Part shown: positions 32,743 through 42,372 of the stretch, in pieces
Position numbering within the stretch: the stretch's first letter is position 1
How the letters are laid out: the number at the start of each line of letters is the position of its first letter
Assembly (NCBI RefSeq): GCF_010668395.1
Contig: NZ_WUEY01000002.1
Coordinates: forward strand, 310,001 to 374,000
Length of the DNA stretch: 64,000 nucleotides
Direction: 5' to 3'
Origin: Martinezella lusitana
GTDB lineage: Bacteria > Pseudomonadota > Alphaproteobacteria > Rhizobiales > Rhizobiaceae
Made by a program: the position numbers and the translations under genes
Notes under the pieces: model-generated
Database searches by the model: none
What the model saw: the letters and a program-made list of their open reading frames with translations, nothing else
Told to the model about the DNA's origin: nothing

Positions 32743-34419
32743 CTATCTCGACCGTCTCGAAACAGTCTGATGGCGTCGGCCGGCGCTCGCGGTGCGCCAG
32801 GTATTCCGCCCATTGGCCTTGGCGCGATAAAGAGCGCGATCGGCCTCCTGAACGAGCGTTTCCCCGTTCTGGCCATTTTCCGGAGCCGCCGAAACGCCGA
32901 TGCTGATGCCGATATCGACCATGGCGCCTCCGATGTGGAATGAAGACTTGAACGCCGCGATGCAACCTCTCGCCACCTCGCCGACGTCTGCCTCCTCCCC
33001 CCCTATCATCAGGATGGCGAACTCATCGCCGCCCAGGCGCGCGACCATGTGTCCTCTTGCCGCGCCGCGCAGCCGTTCGGCCACCATCTTGAGAACCTCG
33101 TCACCTGCGGCGTGGCCGAAGGTATCGTTCACCGGCTTGAACCCGTCGAGGTCGAGGCAGAAAACGGCGACGCCCTTGCCGCCGCTCTCCTTCAGCGCAT
33201 CGCCGAGAGCCTTGTAGAAGCACATGCGGTTCGGCAAGCCGGTCAGCATGTCGTGTTGCGCGAGGCGATTGGCCTCAGCCTCGGCGAGAATCCGATCGCT
33301 GACGTCGGCGATGGTCAGCAGGAAGCGACGTTCGAGCCCTTCATGCAGCAACCGGACATAGATGAGGACGTGGCGCTCCGTGCCATCGGCTATTCTTTGC
33401 CGCCAGACCGTCCTGGCCTCGCAGTCACCTTCAAGTCTGACCAGCGCCTTGGCAAATCGATCGGTCTCGCTTTCGACATGCATGTCGCCTGCTCTCATCG
33501 ACAGCAATTGCGCTTTTCCGAGACCGTAGAAGTCCAAGGCTGCCCGGTTGGCCTGGAGAATCTGGAGGCTGCCGCCATCGCACAGGAGCATCGGCATCGG
33601 ATTGGCGTCGAAGAGCTGGCTTAGCCACTCTTCACGCTGCTTCAACTCGCTGATGTCTATCCGCATACCGATCGCGCCGCCATCGGGGGTGCGCCGATCG
33701 TCATGGCGAAGCCACCGGCCGTCACGAAGCTGCTGCTCTTCCTGCGAGACCGGCTGACGGAATTTTCGCATGCGCTGCTGCAGCCAGCGATCCTGGTCTC
33801 CGACGACTTCCGGCATGCGGCCGCTAGCGAGGCTGATCTTCAGGATATCCTCAAAGGCGATGCCCGGTTTGAGGTGATCCGCGATATCGGGATAGAGCTC
33901 CGCATATTTCTCGTTCCAGAGAACATAGCGATCGTTCGCATCGAAGACGCAAACGGCTTCGGGCAACATTTCGATCACGTATCGGAGACGCAGATTGGCC
34001 TCCCGCGCCGCCATGGCCGCCCGGCGCTCCTCGTTTTCCGGTTCGACCAGAACCGCGCTCAGCGTCCCGGACGTCGAGGGCCACGTCATGATCCGCACCT
34101 GACAATCCCGCCTCTGACCGTCGCGGGTTACGATCAATGCCGGCGCGGCGGCCGAAGACAGCGGCCAGTCCGGCACCAGATCGCCTATGACGGAGGGTGC
34201 GTCTCCAAGAGCAAAAAGGTCACGCGCCTCGGCATTGGCAAAGACGATCGTGCCTGCGGCATCGAGCACGAGCGCCGCTATTGGACATGCTTCGAGAAAT
34301 GCGACGATTTCCGTCTCCAGCATTTGATCCCAGTATGGCCTTTCAAAGGTGTCCCTGAGTTCAAGTATAGCATTCGATGGTAAAGGAATGCCGTAAACCG
34401 GGATCCTGAGTTCGATCAC
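32743..34419 (-). CDS. Diguanylate cyclase with three PAS-like sensor domains
   Basis: A 558-residue soluble signalling protein. Three PAS-like regions precede the catalytic domain: about residues 35-125 (CPIAALVLDAAGTIVFANA), 145-260 (PEAVCVFDANDRYVLWNEKY) and 265-385 (ANPMPMLLCDGGSLQILQAN). A GGDEF domain covers about 392-540, with the active-site LGGDEFAIL intact, so it should make cyclic-di-GMP. The residues where the RxxD product-inhibition site normally sits read ARGH, so the canonical inhibitory site is absent. There is no EAL domain and no membrane segment. The listed start is a GTG; an ATG at codon 34 is an alternative that would still keep all PAS domains. Confidence 0.9.
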   Translation of the reverse strand: MIELRIPVYGIPLPSNAILELRDTFERPYWDQMLETEIVAFLEACPIAALVLDAAGTIVFANAEARDLFALGDAPSVIGDLVPDWPLSSAAAPALIVTRDGQRRDCQVRIMTWPSTSGTLSAVLVEPENEERRAAMAAREANLRLRYVIEMLPEAVCVFDANDRYVLWNEKYAELYPDIADHLKPGIAFEDILKISLASGRMPEVVGDQDRWLQQRMRKFRQPVSQEEQQLRDGRWLRHDDRRTPDGGAIGMRIDISELKQREEWLSQLFDANPMPMLLCDGGSLQILQANRAALDFYGLGKAQLLSMRAGDMHVESETDRFAKALVRLEGDCEARTVWRQRIADGTERHVLIYVRLLHEGLERRFLLTIADVSDRILAEAEANRLAQHDMLTGLPNRMCFYKALGDALKESGGKGVAVFCLDLDGFKPVNDTFGHAAGDEVLKMVAERLRGAARGHMVARLGGDEFAILMIGGEEADVGEVARGCIAAFKSSFHIGGAMVDIGISIGVSAAPENGQNGETLVQEADRALYRAKANGRNTWRTASAGRRHQTVSRRSR

Positions 34420-34875
34420 GGTTTCACATCCGAAGGATGGGGCCCTGCATCACCACGACATGGAGAGGATCCGGCTTTCCCACCACCGATCCACATGCCG
34501 CATGGCCGGATAGGTTCGCTGAAAAGCACCGGTTTATTCGGCGCTTCCGCCCCCGCGCCCGCAAGGCTGGAACTGTTTTCGCGGCCAGTTCAGCCTGCTC
34601 CAATCTGTCATGTAGAAATCGCGGCCGTTAAACTCCGGCTCAATGCTTGCCGCAATAAAGATCCGCTGCGAGCATCCACGGAAAAGAAAAAAACCTATGT
34701 ATTATCCTCCGCCATGGCCAACCGGACCGTTCGCGACTTGAACCAGCCGGCAAAAGCATGGAAAGTAACGATACAGAGGCAAGCAACGGCAGGCAGCCGC
34801 CCTCCCTCACGCAATGGCAAAGCGTGACAAGCAATAACACAAACGAATGCTGATCCAGCAATCCCCAAGCATCTC
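34420..34875. promoter_or_regulatory. Divergent gap between cyclase and ROK regulator genes
   Basis: A 456-base region with no recognisable gene. It should hold the promoters of the minus-strand cyclase and the plus-strand ROK gene. An AT-rich stretch near 34682-34715 is the most promoter-like part for the ROK gene. Confidence 0.35.
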
Positions 34876-36093
34876 ATGAAGACAATTTCCGGCACGAATC
34901 TCGAACAGGCCAAATCGCATAACCGGCGTGTCGTGATCGAAGCCATACGCACCAACGGACCGATGTCGCGCGCGGCCATTGCCCGCATGACCGCACTGAC
35001 CACGCAGACGGTTTCGAACATCGTGGAGGAATTGTCGCGCTCGCATCTGCTGATCCCGATGGAGGCGCAGAAGATCGCGCGCGGCCAGCCGATCATTCCC
35101 TACACCATCAACCCCACCGGCGCCTATTCCATCGGCCTCGAACTGGGCCGCCGGCGCGCGGTCGGCGTGCTCACGGATCTGTCGGGCACAGTCCGCGCCC
35201 GCATCGAGCGCCATGTCGACCGGCCGGGGCCGGCCGAGGCGATGCCGATCTTTGCCGCGATCGTCGGAGATCTGCAACAGGCCTTTACCTTCGATCGTGA
35301 CCGGCTGCTCGGGGCCGGCATCGCCCTGCCCGGACGTTATGCGGATGGCGGCGTGACGTCGCTCAGCCCGCTCAACCTGCCGGGCTGGCAGGATTTCCCG
35401 GTCGCAAGCGAACTGGAACGGCTTATCGACCTGCCCGTGCTGGTCGAAAACGATGCGACGGCCGCGGCGATCGGCGAGCGGCTCTACGGCGTTGCCCGCG
35501 GTCTTGGAAGCTTCGTCTATCTTTTCCTGGCGGGAGATGGCGGCATCGGCGCCGGCATGTTCCTCGACGGCCATCTCTACAAGGGCAGCCGCGCCAATGC
35601 CGGCGAAATCGGTCACATCATCGTCGAGCCGCACGGCAGGCTCTGCACCTGCGGCAAACGCGGCTGTCTCGATCGCTATGTATCGCCATCCGTCGCCTAT
35701 GAATGTCTCGGCATCGAGGATGCCCAGGAGCGGGACCCCGACGATCTCGATGCCATGATCGCCGCAAACAGCCGTGGTCTGGAGGTCTGGCTGGAACAGG
35801 CGGTGCAGCCGCTGCGTCAGACGATCGATTTTCTCGAGCTTGCTTTCGATCCGCAGACGATCGTGCTTGGCGGCAGCGCACCGACATCCTTGATGACCGG
35901 CCTGGCCGAGCACGTCGAGCCGCTCCATATTCCGGTAAATCCGACCGAAAGACGCACCATTCCCCGCTTGATGATCGGCGCAACAGGCAAGGACACCGCC
36001 ATCCTCGGCGCTGCGGCCCTGCCCATTTTCTCGGAAACGAACCCGCAGTTCGATGTCCTGCAGAAACCGCTCACGCACCGTAACGCCGTGTAA
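34876..36093 (+). CDS. ROK-family transcriptional regulator (NagC/Mlc type)
   Basis: A 405-residue protein with an N-terminal winged helix-turn-helix (NRRVVIEAIRTNGPMSRAAI, then RMTALTTQTVSNIVEELSR). A ROK sugar-kinase-fold domain follows with ENDATAAAIGERL and the zinc motif CTCGKRGCLDRY (about residues 256-267). The family senses amino sugars or glucose phosphate and represses their uptake genes. It ends face to face with the GH20/ABC operon, whose products process N-acetylglucosamine oligomers, so it is the obvious regulator of that operon. The kinase-like catalytic Asp segment (LPVLVENDAT) is retained, as in many ROK regulators, but kinase activity is not implied. Confidence 0.88.
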   Translation: MKTISGTNLEQAKSHNRRVVIEAIRTNGPMSRAAIARMTALTTQTVSNIVEELSRSHLLIPMEAQKIARGQPIIPYTINPTGAYSIGLELGRRRAVGVLTDLSGTVRARIERHVDRPGPAEAMPIFAAIVGDLQQAFTFDRDRLLGAGIALPGRYADGGVTSLSPLNLPGWQDFPVASELERLIDLPVLVENDATAAAIGERLYGVARGLGSFVYLFLAGDGGIGAGMFLDGHLYKGSRANAGEIGHIIVEPHGRLCTCGKRGCLDRYVSPSVAYECLGIEDAQERDPDDLDAMIAANSRGLEVWLEQAVQPLRQTIDFLELAFDPQTIVLGGSAPTSLMTGLAEHVEPLHIPVNPTERRTIPRLMIGATGKDTAILGAAALPIFSETNPQFDVLQKPLTHRNAV

Positions 36094-36139
36094 CGGCGCA
36101 GGCTCCGCAGACCCTCCGAACTGCGTTTTATCAATGTCG

Positions 36140-36171
36140 CTCAGGCGCGACCGACATGGGCCGCGCCTGAG
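36140..36171. terminator. Hairpin between convergent ROK and GH20 genes
   Basis: A perfect 10-bp inverted repeat (CTCAGGCGCG / CGCGCCTGAG) with a 12-base loop lies between the stops at 36093 and 36189. No T-run follows on the plus strand. It probably ends or stabilises both transcripts. Confidence 0.55.
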
Positions 36172-36188
36172 AGCCATGCATCAGGCTG

Positions 36189-38216
36189 TCAGAATTGATG
36201 CAGGCCGTAGAGTAGCGGCATGGTGCCGGCCAGCGCCTTGAACCGTTCCCAGGATTTCGCCGAGGGCTTCGTCCAGCCGGTTTCCGCCAATGCCGAGAGA
36301 CGCGGGAAGACCAGCCGGTCGAAGATGGCGCGATCAGTCATCGACTCCGACCAGATGCAGGCCTGAATGCCACGAAGCTTTTCCTTCTGGGCATCCGTCC
36401 AGCCACCGACGGGATCGAAGGTGTAGAGTTTTTCCGGATCCGAATGGCCTGCCCAGCTAGCGCCAGGCTCGTCCCAATCCGGACGCATCGCCATGTCGAG
36501 ATAATAGACCTGCCCCGGGCAGACGACGATCTCGTATCCGCGACCGGCAAGCTCGGCCGCGACCTCGACGTTACGCCAGCTGCAGAGATAGCTCTTGTCC
36601 TTGTCGATCCTGTCACCGTGGGCGGCTTCTTCCCAACCGCCCGTCACGCAGCCCTTCGAGGCAAGAAACGCCTGGATGCGCTCCAGGAATTCCGCCTGCA
36701 GGTAGGCCGCGCCCGAGCCATGAATATCGTCGGCGCCATGCGTGTTGGTGATGACGTTCAAACGCTTGGCATGGGCGTCCGCCACGTCGTTGCCGGCGAG
36801 TTCGCGCAGCCGCGCCAGCGCTTCCGGCGAGCCGGACCAGGCACCGAGCGGAACCTCGTCGGCACCGATATGGATCGTCTTGAACGGGAAGAGCTCGATC
36901 AGCTCCGAGAGGATCGTTTCGATCACCTCATAGGTCTTCTCGCGCGCCGGGTTGATGCAGTTGTCCGGGAAACCCTGGACCGAATAATAGCTGCCGGCTT
37001 CGTTGGGATCGCGCAGCTCGGGAATTGCCTGGAGCATGGCGTAGCAATGACCGGGTATGTCGATCTCCGGCAGAACCTCGATGCCAAGACCCTTGGCATA
37101 GGAAACGATATCGCGCACGACGGCCTTGGTATAATAGCCGCCGGTGCGAGCCGGGCTGGAGCCGAGAAGCGGCGGCATCGGCAGGCCGTGACCGCGCCAT
37201 GCGCCGATCTCCGTCAGTGCCGGATAGGCATCGATCTCGACGCGCCAGGCTTCATCATCAGACAGATGCCAATGGAAGCGGTTGAGCTTGTTCCAGGCAA
37301 GCACCGCCATCAGCTTCTTGATTTCAGCCGAACCGTAGAATTGCCGTGCGACATCAAGGTGCAGGCCGCGCCAGCTCATGACAGGCTCGTCGACGATTTC
37401 GCCACCCGCCGGGAAATGGAATGCCTGTGGATATAGACGCGCGCCGCGCCAGATCTGGCCAACGGTAACGAGACCGTAGACAAAGCCGGTCTGCGCGCTT
37501 GCTTCGACGGTTACGGTCTCAGGCGAAAAGGCGAGCCTGTAGGCCTCGGCGCCGAGACCTTCAACCTGGCGCAATTCCACCGGCACGGCACCTTCCGCCT
37601 CGGAACGGATGAGACCTTCAGCCGAAAAAAGGTGCTCGACAAGGCTCGTGAAACTTGCAGCGGCAGCCTGCGCTTCCGGCGCTGTAGCCTTCAGGGCAAA
37701 GCCTGCCGGCAGCGGGCGGCGGGACGATACGGCTACGCGGTTCGGCCAGGGAATGATCGACAGCGGCACCGGCGGATTGGCTGGCACCGGATAGATCTCC
37801 GCGCCGCGCTTCAACGGCGCATTGCTCGCCGATGTGCGCGTCGGCTCGGTGCCAAGCGAAATCGTGGTGCCGTCGCGCAAAGCGAGATAGGCGCTGTTGG
37901 CGCCATCGTTCCAATGGCGAAACTGCCAGCTCAAAGCACGAACCGTGATGGTCCAGGTTTCGCCTGCCCCCAGCACGAAACCTTCCGGCGGCTGGAACTC
38001 GGTGAAGTTGGAAAGCCGCTTCGTAACCGTCGCGCCTTCGACGATGCCGGCCGGATCGACGCGCCCGGGGCCGCTGACGCAGAGCGAAAAGCCCGAAAGC
38101 GGCTCCGACGAAAGGTTCTTCAGCCGCAGGACGTAGGAAAACTCCTTGTCGTCGGTCGGCGGGTTCCAGGTGGTTTCAAGCCGCAGAGCCAGGGATCGCG
38201 GTGTGGACATGAGCAT
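36189..38216 (-). CDS. Beta-N-acetylhexosaminidase, GH20, cytoplasmic
   Basis: A 675-residue glycoside hydrolase. The C-terminal two thirds is the GH20 barrel with SWRGLHLDVARQFY, FHWHLSDDEAWR and the catalytic Asp-Glu pair in HIGADEVPLG. It is preceded by a chitobiase-type small domain (about residues 130-260). The first 110 residues resemble a carbohydrate-binding or beta-sandwich domain. There is no signal peptide, so it should cut imported GlcNAc oligomers inside the cell. The ATG at 38216 (or 38210) has AGGAAGAG upstream. It is the last gene of the importer operon, 22 bases after the GNAT gene. Confidence 0.92.
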   Translation of the reverse strand: MLMSTPRSLALRLETTWNPPTDDKEFSYVLRLKNLSSEPLSGFSLCVSGPGRVDPAGIVEGATVTKRLSNFTEFQPPEGFVLGAGETWTITVRALSWQFRHWNDGANSAYLALRDGTTISLGTEPTRTSASNAPLKRGAEIYPVPANPPVPLSIIPWPNRVAVSSRRPLPAGFALKATAPEAQAAAASFTSLVEHLFSAEGLIRSEAEGAVPVELRQVEGLGAEAYRLAFSPETVTVEASAQTGFVYGLVTVGQIWRGARLYPQAFHFPAGGEIVDEPVMSWRGLHLDVARQFYGSAEIKKLMAVLAWNKLNRFHWHLSDDEAWRVEIDAYPALTEIGAWRGHGLPMPPLLGSSPARTGGYYTKAVVRDIVSYAKGLGIEVLPEIDIPGHCYAMLQAIPELRDPNEAGSYYSVQGFPDNCINPAREKTYEVIETILSELIELFPFKTIHIGADEVPLGAWSGSPEALARLRELAGNDVADAHAKRLNVITNTHGADDIHGSGAAYLQAEFLERIQAFLASKGCVTGGWEEAAHGDRIDKDKSYLCSWRNVEVAAELAGRGYEIVVCPGQVYYLDMAMRPDWDEPGASWAGHSDPEKLYTFDPVGGWTDAQKEKLRGIQACIWSESMTDRAIFDRLVFPRLSALAETGWTKPSAKSWERFKALAGTMPLLYGLHQF

Positions 38217-38238
38217 TCTCTCTTCCTGAAGGGATTGT

Positions 38239-38709
38239 TCAAAGCTTGAGCATGCCGGCATAGATGCCGGGAGCGGAATTGGGGATCATTATGGCGCCGA
38301 CCGTCTTCTCGTAGAATTCCGAAGGGCCGACATCGCCGATAACGGTATAGCCGTAGCCCATGGCCTTCTGATCGTTGAGGCATGCAAACAGCAGCGCGCG
38401 GCCGATGCCGAGACCGCGTACGCTTTCATCGACACCCGTTGGGCCGAAAAAGCCGCGCGCCGTCGCCTCGTGGCAGGCAAAGCCGACAAGCTCGCGATCA
38501 AGCGTGGCGATAAAGCATGTCGGCGGCTGGCGCGTCATCGCCACCGTCGTCTCGCTTGCCCATCCCTCGCTGAAGTGCTTGCCGACCCAGCCGACGATGA
38601 GCCTAAGTTCCGGCGGCAGCGCGCGCCGGATGGTGACGCCGGCCTTCGCCATGCGTTCGGGCGACTGCGTGTCTGCCGGCAGGGTCGATAGATTGACCAG
38701 GTAATCCAA
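38239..38709 (-). CDS. GNAT-family N-acetyltransferase
   Basis: A 156-residue acetyltransferase with the acetyl-CoA pyrophosphate loop ESVRGLGIGRALLFACL (about residues 97-113). The flanking strands (TCFIATLDRELVGFACHEA; GYGYTVIGDVGPSEFYEK) are those of the GNAT fold. Its place between the importer ATPase genes and the GH20 gene suggests it acetylates a product of oligomer breakdown, such as glucosamine, so that partly deacetylated chitin fragments could be used. That is inference. It lies 23 bases downstream of the second ATPase gene. Confidence 0.82.
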   Translation of the reverse strand: MDYLVNLSTLPADTQSPERMAKAGVTIRRALPPELRLIVGWVGKHFSEGWASETTVAMTRQPPTCFIATLDRELVGFACHEATARGFFGPTGVDESVRGLGIGRALLFACLNDQKAMGYGYTVIGDVGPSEFYEKTVGAIMIPNSAPGIYAGMLKL

Positions 38710-38732
38710 GGGAAAAATCCTTCTAGTTCGAT

Positions 38733-39659
38733 CTAGTTCGATGCGACGAGCGCACGCATGAAATGATTGGGGCCGAGCTGTTCCACCTCGGTCGAGATCG
38801 GCCGGCTGAGCGAGCGGATCTTCTCCGCCTGTTCAAGAAACCGGGCGCTGCCGCCGGTCACGAACCTGCGGCCGCCATCCGGCACCGCCGAAAGCAGCAA
38901 CTGCGTATAGGGATGCTTCGGATTGGCAAGGACGGCATTGGAATCCCCCCACTCGACCATCTGGCCGGCAAACATCACCACGATCTCTTCCGCGACATGG
39001 GCCGCCGTCGCGATATCGTGGGTAATGTAGAGCATGGCGAGATCGTTTTCCCGTTTTACCCGCGCCAGCAGATCGAGAATGTCCTTGCGGATCGATACGT
39101 CCAGCATCGACGTCGGCTCATCCGCCACCAGCACGCTCGGCGCGACCGCCAGCGCGCGAGCGATGTTGACGCGCTGACGCTGGCCGCCGGAGAGCTCGTG
39201 TGGAAACTTCTGCCGCGTTACCGCTGGATCAAGCCCGACGCTTTCGAGCAGCTTCGATATGTCATCGTCCCGCTCGGCCTTCGGCTTGTCCTGCCCATGC
39301 AGTTGCAGCGGCCGGGCGATGTGGTGGTTGATGGTGAAAGCCGGGTTGAGCGAGGAGAACGGATCCTGGAAAACCATCTGGACGTCCTTGCGGTACATCC
39401 GCTCCTCCTTGCCCGAACCGCGTGCCGTGCGGTCCTGCCCACGGAACAGCAGCCTGCCGGCCGTCGGCTTGTCCAGCCGGGCGATGATGCGGGCGCATGT
39501 GGTCTTGCCGCAGCCGGATTCACCGACCAGCGCGAGCGCCTTGCCTGCAAAGAGGGAGAAGGAGACGCTCTTCAAGGCATGCACGGTGCCGAAGTGGCGC
39601 TGGATATCATCGAGCCGGATGACGGGTTCTGCAGTCACGGCCTGTATCTGCGGTTTCAT
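38733..39659 (-). CDS. Peptide-type ABC transporter ATPase 2 (DppF-like)
   Basis: A 308-residue ABC ATPase with Walker [15 protein letters not shown]-loop VFQDPFSSLNP, signature [16 protein letters not shown], and Walker B VLVADEPTSMLDV. The C-terminal extension of oligopeptide ATPases (NPKHPYTQLLLSAVP) is present. The ATG at 39659 overlaps the stop of the preceding ATPase gene by 4 bases; upstream in-frame sequence belongs to that gene. It pairs with the upstream ATPase to drive the DppBC-like permease. In this context the cargo is more likely a chitooligosaccharide than a peptide. Confidence 0.92.
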   Translation of the reverse strand: MKPQIQAVTAEPVIRLDDIQRHFGTVHALKSVSFSLFAGKALALVGESGCGKTTCARIIARLDKPTAGRLLFRGQDRTARGSGKEERMYRKDVQMVFQDPFSSLNPAFTINHHIARPLQLHGQDKPKAERDDDISKLLESVGLDPAVTRQKFPHELSGGQRQRVNIARALAVAPSVLVADEPTSMLDVSIRKDILDLLARVKRENDLAMLYITHDIATAAHVAEEIVVMFAGQMVEWGDSNAVLANPKHPYTQLLLSAVPDGGRRFVTGGSARFLEQAEKIRSLSRPISTEVEQLGPNHFMRALVASN

Positions 39660-40471
39660 GCGAAAACTCCGGAAAGGTGAGCGCTGGCCGGAAGCTGCGG
39701 GATGGCGTTCCAGAGCTTGCGCGTATAGTCGTGAACGGGCGATTGGCTGACCTGCGTGACATCGCCGACCTCGACCAGTTCGCCTTTCAGCATGACGCCG
39801 ATGCGGTGGCACAACTGCGCCATCAGGTGCAGATCATGAGTGATGAAGAGTACCGAGAACCCGTAGGTCTGCTGCAGGTCGAGAACCTGTTCCAGGATCT
39901 CCCGCTGCACGACGACGTCCAGAGCCGTCGTCGGTTCGTCCATGATGATGAGTTCGGGACGCAGCGCCAGGCAGATGGCAATGACGATGCGCTGGCGCAT
40001 GCCGCCGGAAAACTGGTGCGGATAGTCGCCGACGCGATGCGCGGGAATACCCACCAGCTTGAACATTTCTTCGGCACGCGCACGCGATTCCTGGCGCGAG
40101 CACCCGGTATGGCGATGCAGGACGTCATGGAACTGCGCTTCCACCCGCATCAGCGGATTGAGCGAATTCATGGCGCTCTGGAACACCATGCCGATGCGCT
40201 TCCAGCGGATCCTCTGCAGCTCGTTTTCCGGCATCTTCAACAGATCCCGGCCATCCAGGCGAATGCTGCCGCCGCTGATCCAGGCAGGCGCCTTGGAGAG
40301 CCGCGTGATCGCATAGGCGATCGTGCTCTTGCCGCAGCCGGACTCGCCGGCGAGACCGAAGATCTCGCCGCGACCGATATTGAAGGACACGTCCTTCACC
40401 GCCCGGAAATCGCCCTTGTCGAGCAGGTAGTCGATATTGAGGTGCTCGATCTCAAGCAGGTTGTCGCTCAT
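39656..40471 (-). CDS. Peptide-type ABC transporter ATPase 1 (DppD-like)
   Basis: A 271-residue ABC ATPase with Walker [15 protein letters not shown]-loop [11 protein letters not shown], signature [18 protein letters not shown] and Walker [14 protein letters not shown], followed by VHDYTRKLW. The serine in [12 protein letters not shown] is the usual DppD-type variant. The start at 40471 overlaps the permease stop by 4 bases, and its stop overlaps the next ATPase start by 4, so the set is tightly coupled. No iron-sulfur cysteine cluster is apparent near the C-terminus. Confidence 0.92.
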   Translation of the reverse strand: MSDNLLEIEHLNIDYLLDKGDFRAVKDVSFNIGRGEIFGLAGESGCGKSTIAYAITRLSKAPAWISGGSIRLDGRDLLKMPENELQRIRWKRIGMVFQSAMNSLNPLMRVEAQFHDVLHRHTGCSRQESRARAEEMFKLVGIPAHRVGDYPHQFSGGMRQRIVIAICLALRPELIIMDEPTTALDVVVQREILEQVLDLQQTYGFSVLFITHDLHLMAQLCHRIGVMLKGELVEVGDVTQVSQSPVHDYTRKLWNAIPQLPASAHLSGVFA

Positions 40472-41370
40472 TGCTCGGTCCTCATCATGCGGTTGCGGGC
40501 GCGGGTCAGACGGAACCAGCGGGTCAATGCCGGCCCGGAGCGCAATTGCGGATTGGCGATTTCGTCGAAGGTGAAGTTGATCAGCGCGAGGCCAAGTCCC
40601 GTCAGCGCGATGCCGATGGCCGGCACGCCGATATCCCACCAGGCGCCGACCATGATGGCCGATGCGTTCTGCGCGTTGTAGAGCATGGTGCCCCAGGTGA
40701 CCTTCAGCGGATCGCCGAAGCCGAGATATTCGAGCGTGGTCTGGGCGACGATCGCGTAGATGATGCTGCCGACCAGGTTGATGCCGATCAGCGGCGTCAG
40801 GTTGGGCAGGATCTCGACAAAGATGATACGCCAGGCCGGCTCGCCGATCATCTTGGCGGCGGTGACGAAATCGCGGTTGCGGAGCGCCATCGTCTGCGAG
40901 CGCGTCATGCGAGCGCCCCACGGCCACGACGTCAACGCGATGATAATCATGATCGTCATGGGGCCGACTGTGCCCGCGAAAGAGGCAAGCAGGATAAGCA
41001 GCGGCATGTTCGGTATGACCAGCACGGCATTGGTGGCAAGGTCGAGTACGGCATCGGTCTTGCCGCCGGCATAGCCGGCGATAAGACCGATCGCGGTGCC
41101 GATCACGGTAATGACGATGCCTGTCGCAAAGCCGACGGAAAGCGAGCTTCTGGCGCCCCAGACGAACTGCTTGTAGACATCCCGGCCCATCTTGGTGGTG
41201 CCGAATACATGCTCGACCGATGGCGGCTGATGCGAACGGCCTACGCGAGCGCCGGGCTCGCCCGGAGCGATGACCGGAGCGAAGATCGCCATCAGGCACA
41301 GCGCGGCGACGATGACGAAGCCGACGAGCGCCTTCTTCTGACTGAAAATGGATCGCGGAGAAAAGCTCAT
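40468..41370 (-). CDS. Peptide-type ABC transporter permease 2 (DppC-like)
   Basis: A 300-residue membrane protein. The N-terminal helix (ALVGFVIVAALCLMAIFAPVIA) is followed by HVFGTTKMGRDVYKQFVWGARSSL, the normal DppC entry motif. The cytoplasmic EAA-type loop reads AAKMIGEPAWRIIFVEILPNL. Six membrane segments are expected. It overlaps its neighbours by 4 bases on each side. The C-terminal 40 residues are basic and extend beyond the usual DppC end, which is a minor oddity. Confidence 0.92.
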   Translation of the reverse strand: MSFSPRSIFSQKKALVGFVIVAALCLMAIFAPVIAPGEPGARVGRSHQPPSVEHVFGTTKMGRDVYKQFVWGARSSLSVGFATGIVITVIGTAIGLIAGYAGGKTDAVLDLATNAVLVIPNMPLLILLASFAGTVGPMTIMIIIALTSWPWGARMTRSQTMALRNRDFVTAAKMIGEPAWRIIFVEILPNLTPLIGINLVGSIIYAIVAQTTLEYLGFGDPLKVTWGTMLYNAQNASAIMVGAWWDIGVPAIGIALTGLGLALINFTFDEIANPQLRSGPALTRWFRLTRARNRMMRTEQ

Positions 41371-42350
41371 CGTCCTGCCTCCCTCAATCGCGGATCGACG
41401 AGACCGTAGATGATGTCGACGAGGAAATTGGCGCCGAGGGTCGCGAGCGTCATCAGCAGCAATTGCCCCTGAATGACGGGATAGTCTCGCGCCACGCTGG
41501 CGGTAAACAGCGTCAGACCGAGCCCCGGATAGTTGAAGACGATCTCGGTGACGATCGAACCACCGAAGACGGCGCCGAGTATCAGCGCAAGGTTGGTCAG
41601 GACAGGCAACAGGGCATTGCGGGCGCCATAGCTGAACATGACCGCGAGGTTGCTGAGCCCCTTTGCCCGGCCCATCGTCACATAATCTTCTCCGAGCACG
41701 ACGATCATGGACGAGCGCATGGTCGTCTGGAATTCACCGACGAGAAAGGGCGAAAGCGTCAGGACCGGCAGGATCGCATGCATGAAAACGCTGCCGAAGA
41801 AGGTGAAGTTGAAGCCCGGATCGAGGTTGGGATCATAGGCATATCCCACAGGGAACCAGCGCAGCGACACGGCGAAAACGAACAGGCTGGTGAGAGCCAC
41901 GATGACGGGCGGTATCGAAAACAGGATCACGGCGAAGGGCGATACGATCGTATCGAACCGCCCGCCGCGCCTCCAGGCCGAGATGGCGCCGAGTACGACG
42001 CCGACGCACAACGAAAAGATGATCGCTGTCACGACCAGGAAGACGGTCCACAGCGTGGCCCGGCTCAATACCTGGACCACCGTCTGCGGATAATATTTGA
42101 CCGAAACGCCCAGATCGAAGGTGGCGAGCCCTTTGAGATAGTCGAGGAACTGCAGCATGATCGGCTGATCGATCTCGCCGAAACGGGCCTTGATCGCCTC
42201 CACGGCCGCAGGCGTGGCCCGCGGCCCGAGCTGGGCGACCATGGCGTCGACGGGGCTCCCCGGCATAAGCCGGGGAAGGATGAAGTTCACGACGATCGCG
42301 AAGGCCAGGGCCACCGCATAGACGCCGAGGCGCCGGCTTGAAACACGCAT
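41367..42350 (-). CDS. Peptide-type ABC transporter permease 1 (DppB-like)
   Basis: A 327-residue membrane protein with the DppB-type N-terminus (VALAFAIVVNFILPRLMPGSP) and the periplasmic loop before FDYLKGLATFDLG-like sequence (here QFLDYLKGLATFDLGVS). The cytoplasmic coupling loop is AKGLSNLAVMFSYGARNALLP. It forms the channel with the DppC-like protein. It starts 22 bases after the binding-protein gene and ends in a 4-base overlap with the next permease. Confidence 0.92.
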   Translation of the reverse strand: MRVSSRRLGVYAVALAFAIVVNFILPRLMPGSPVDAMVAQLGPRATPAAVEAIKARFGEIDQPIMLQFLDYLKGLATFDLGVSVKYYPQTVVQVLSRATLWTVFLVVTAIIFSLCVGVVLGAISAWRRGGRFDTIVSPFAVILFSIPPVIVALTSLFVFAVSLRWFPVGYAYDPNLDPGFNFTFFGSVFMHAILPVLTLSPFLVGEFQTTMRSSMIVVLGEDYVTMGRAKGLSNLAVMFSYGARNALLPVLTNLALILGAVFGGSIVTEIVFNYPGLGLTLFTASVARDYPVIQGQLLLMTLATLGANFLVDIIYGLVDPRLREAGR

Positions 42351-42372
42351 CTCTGCTTCCTTCGCTGTGGTC

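Noticed and set aside
39656-41299. A 547-codon open frame running from the DppC-like permease region into the DppD-like ATPase
   Set aside because: The first half is out of frame with the permease and has no family resemblance. The ATPase starts at 40471 in a normal 4-base overlap.
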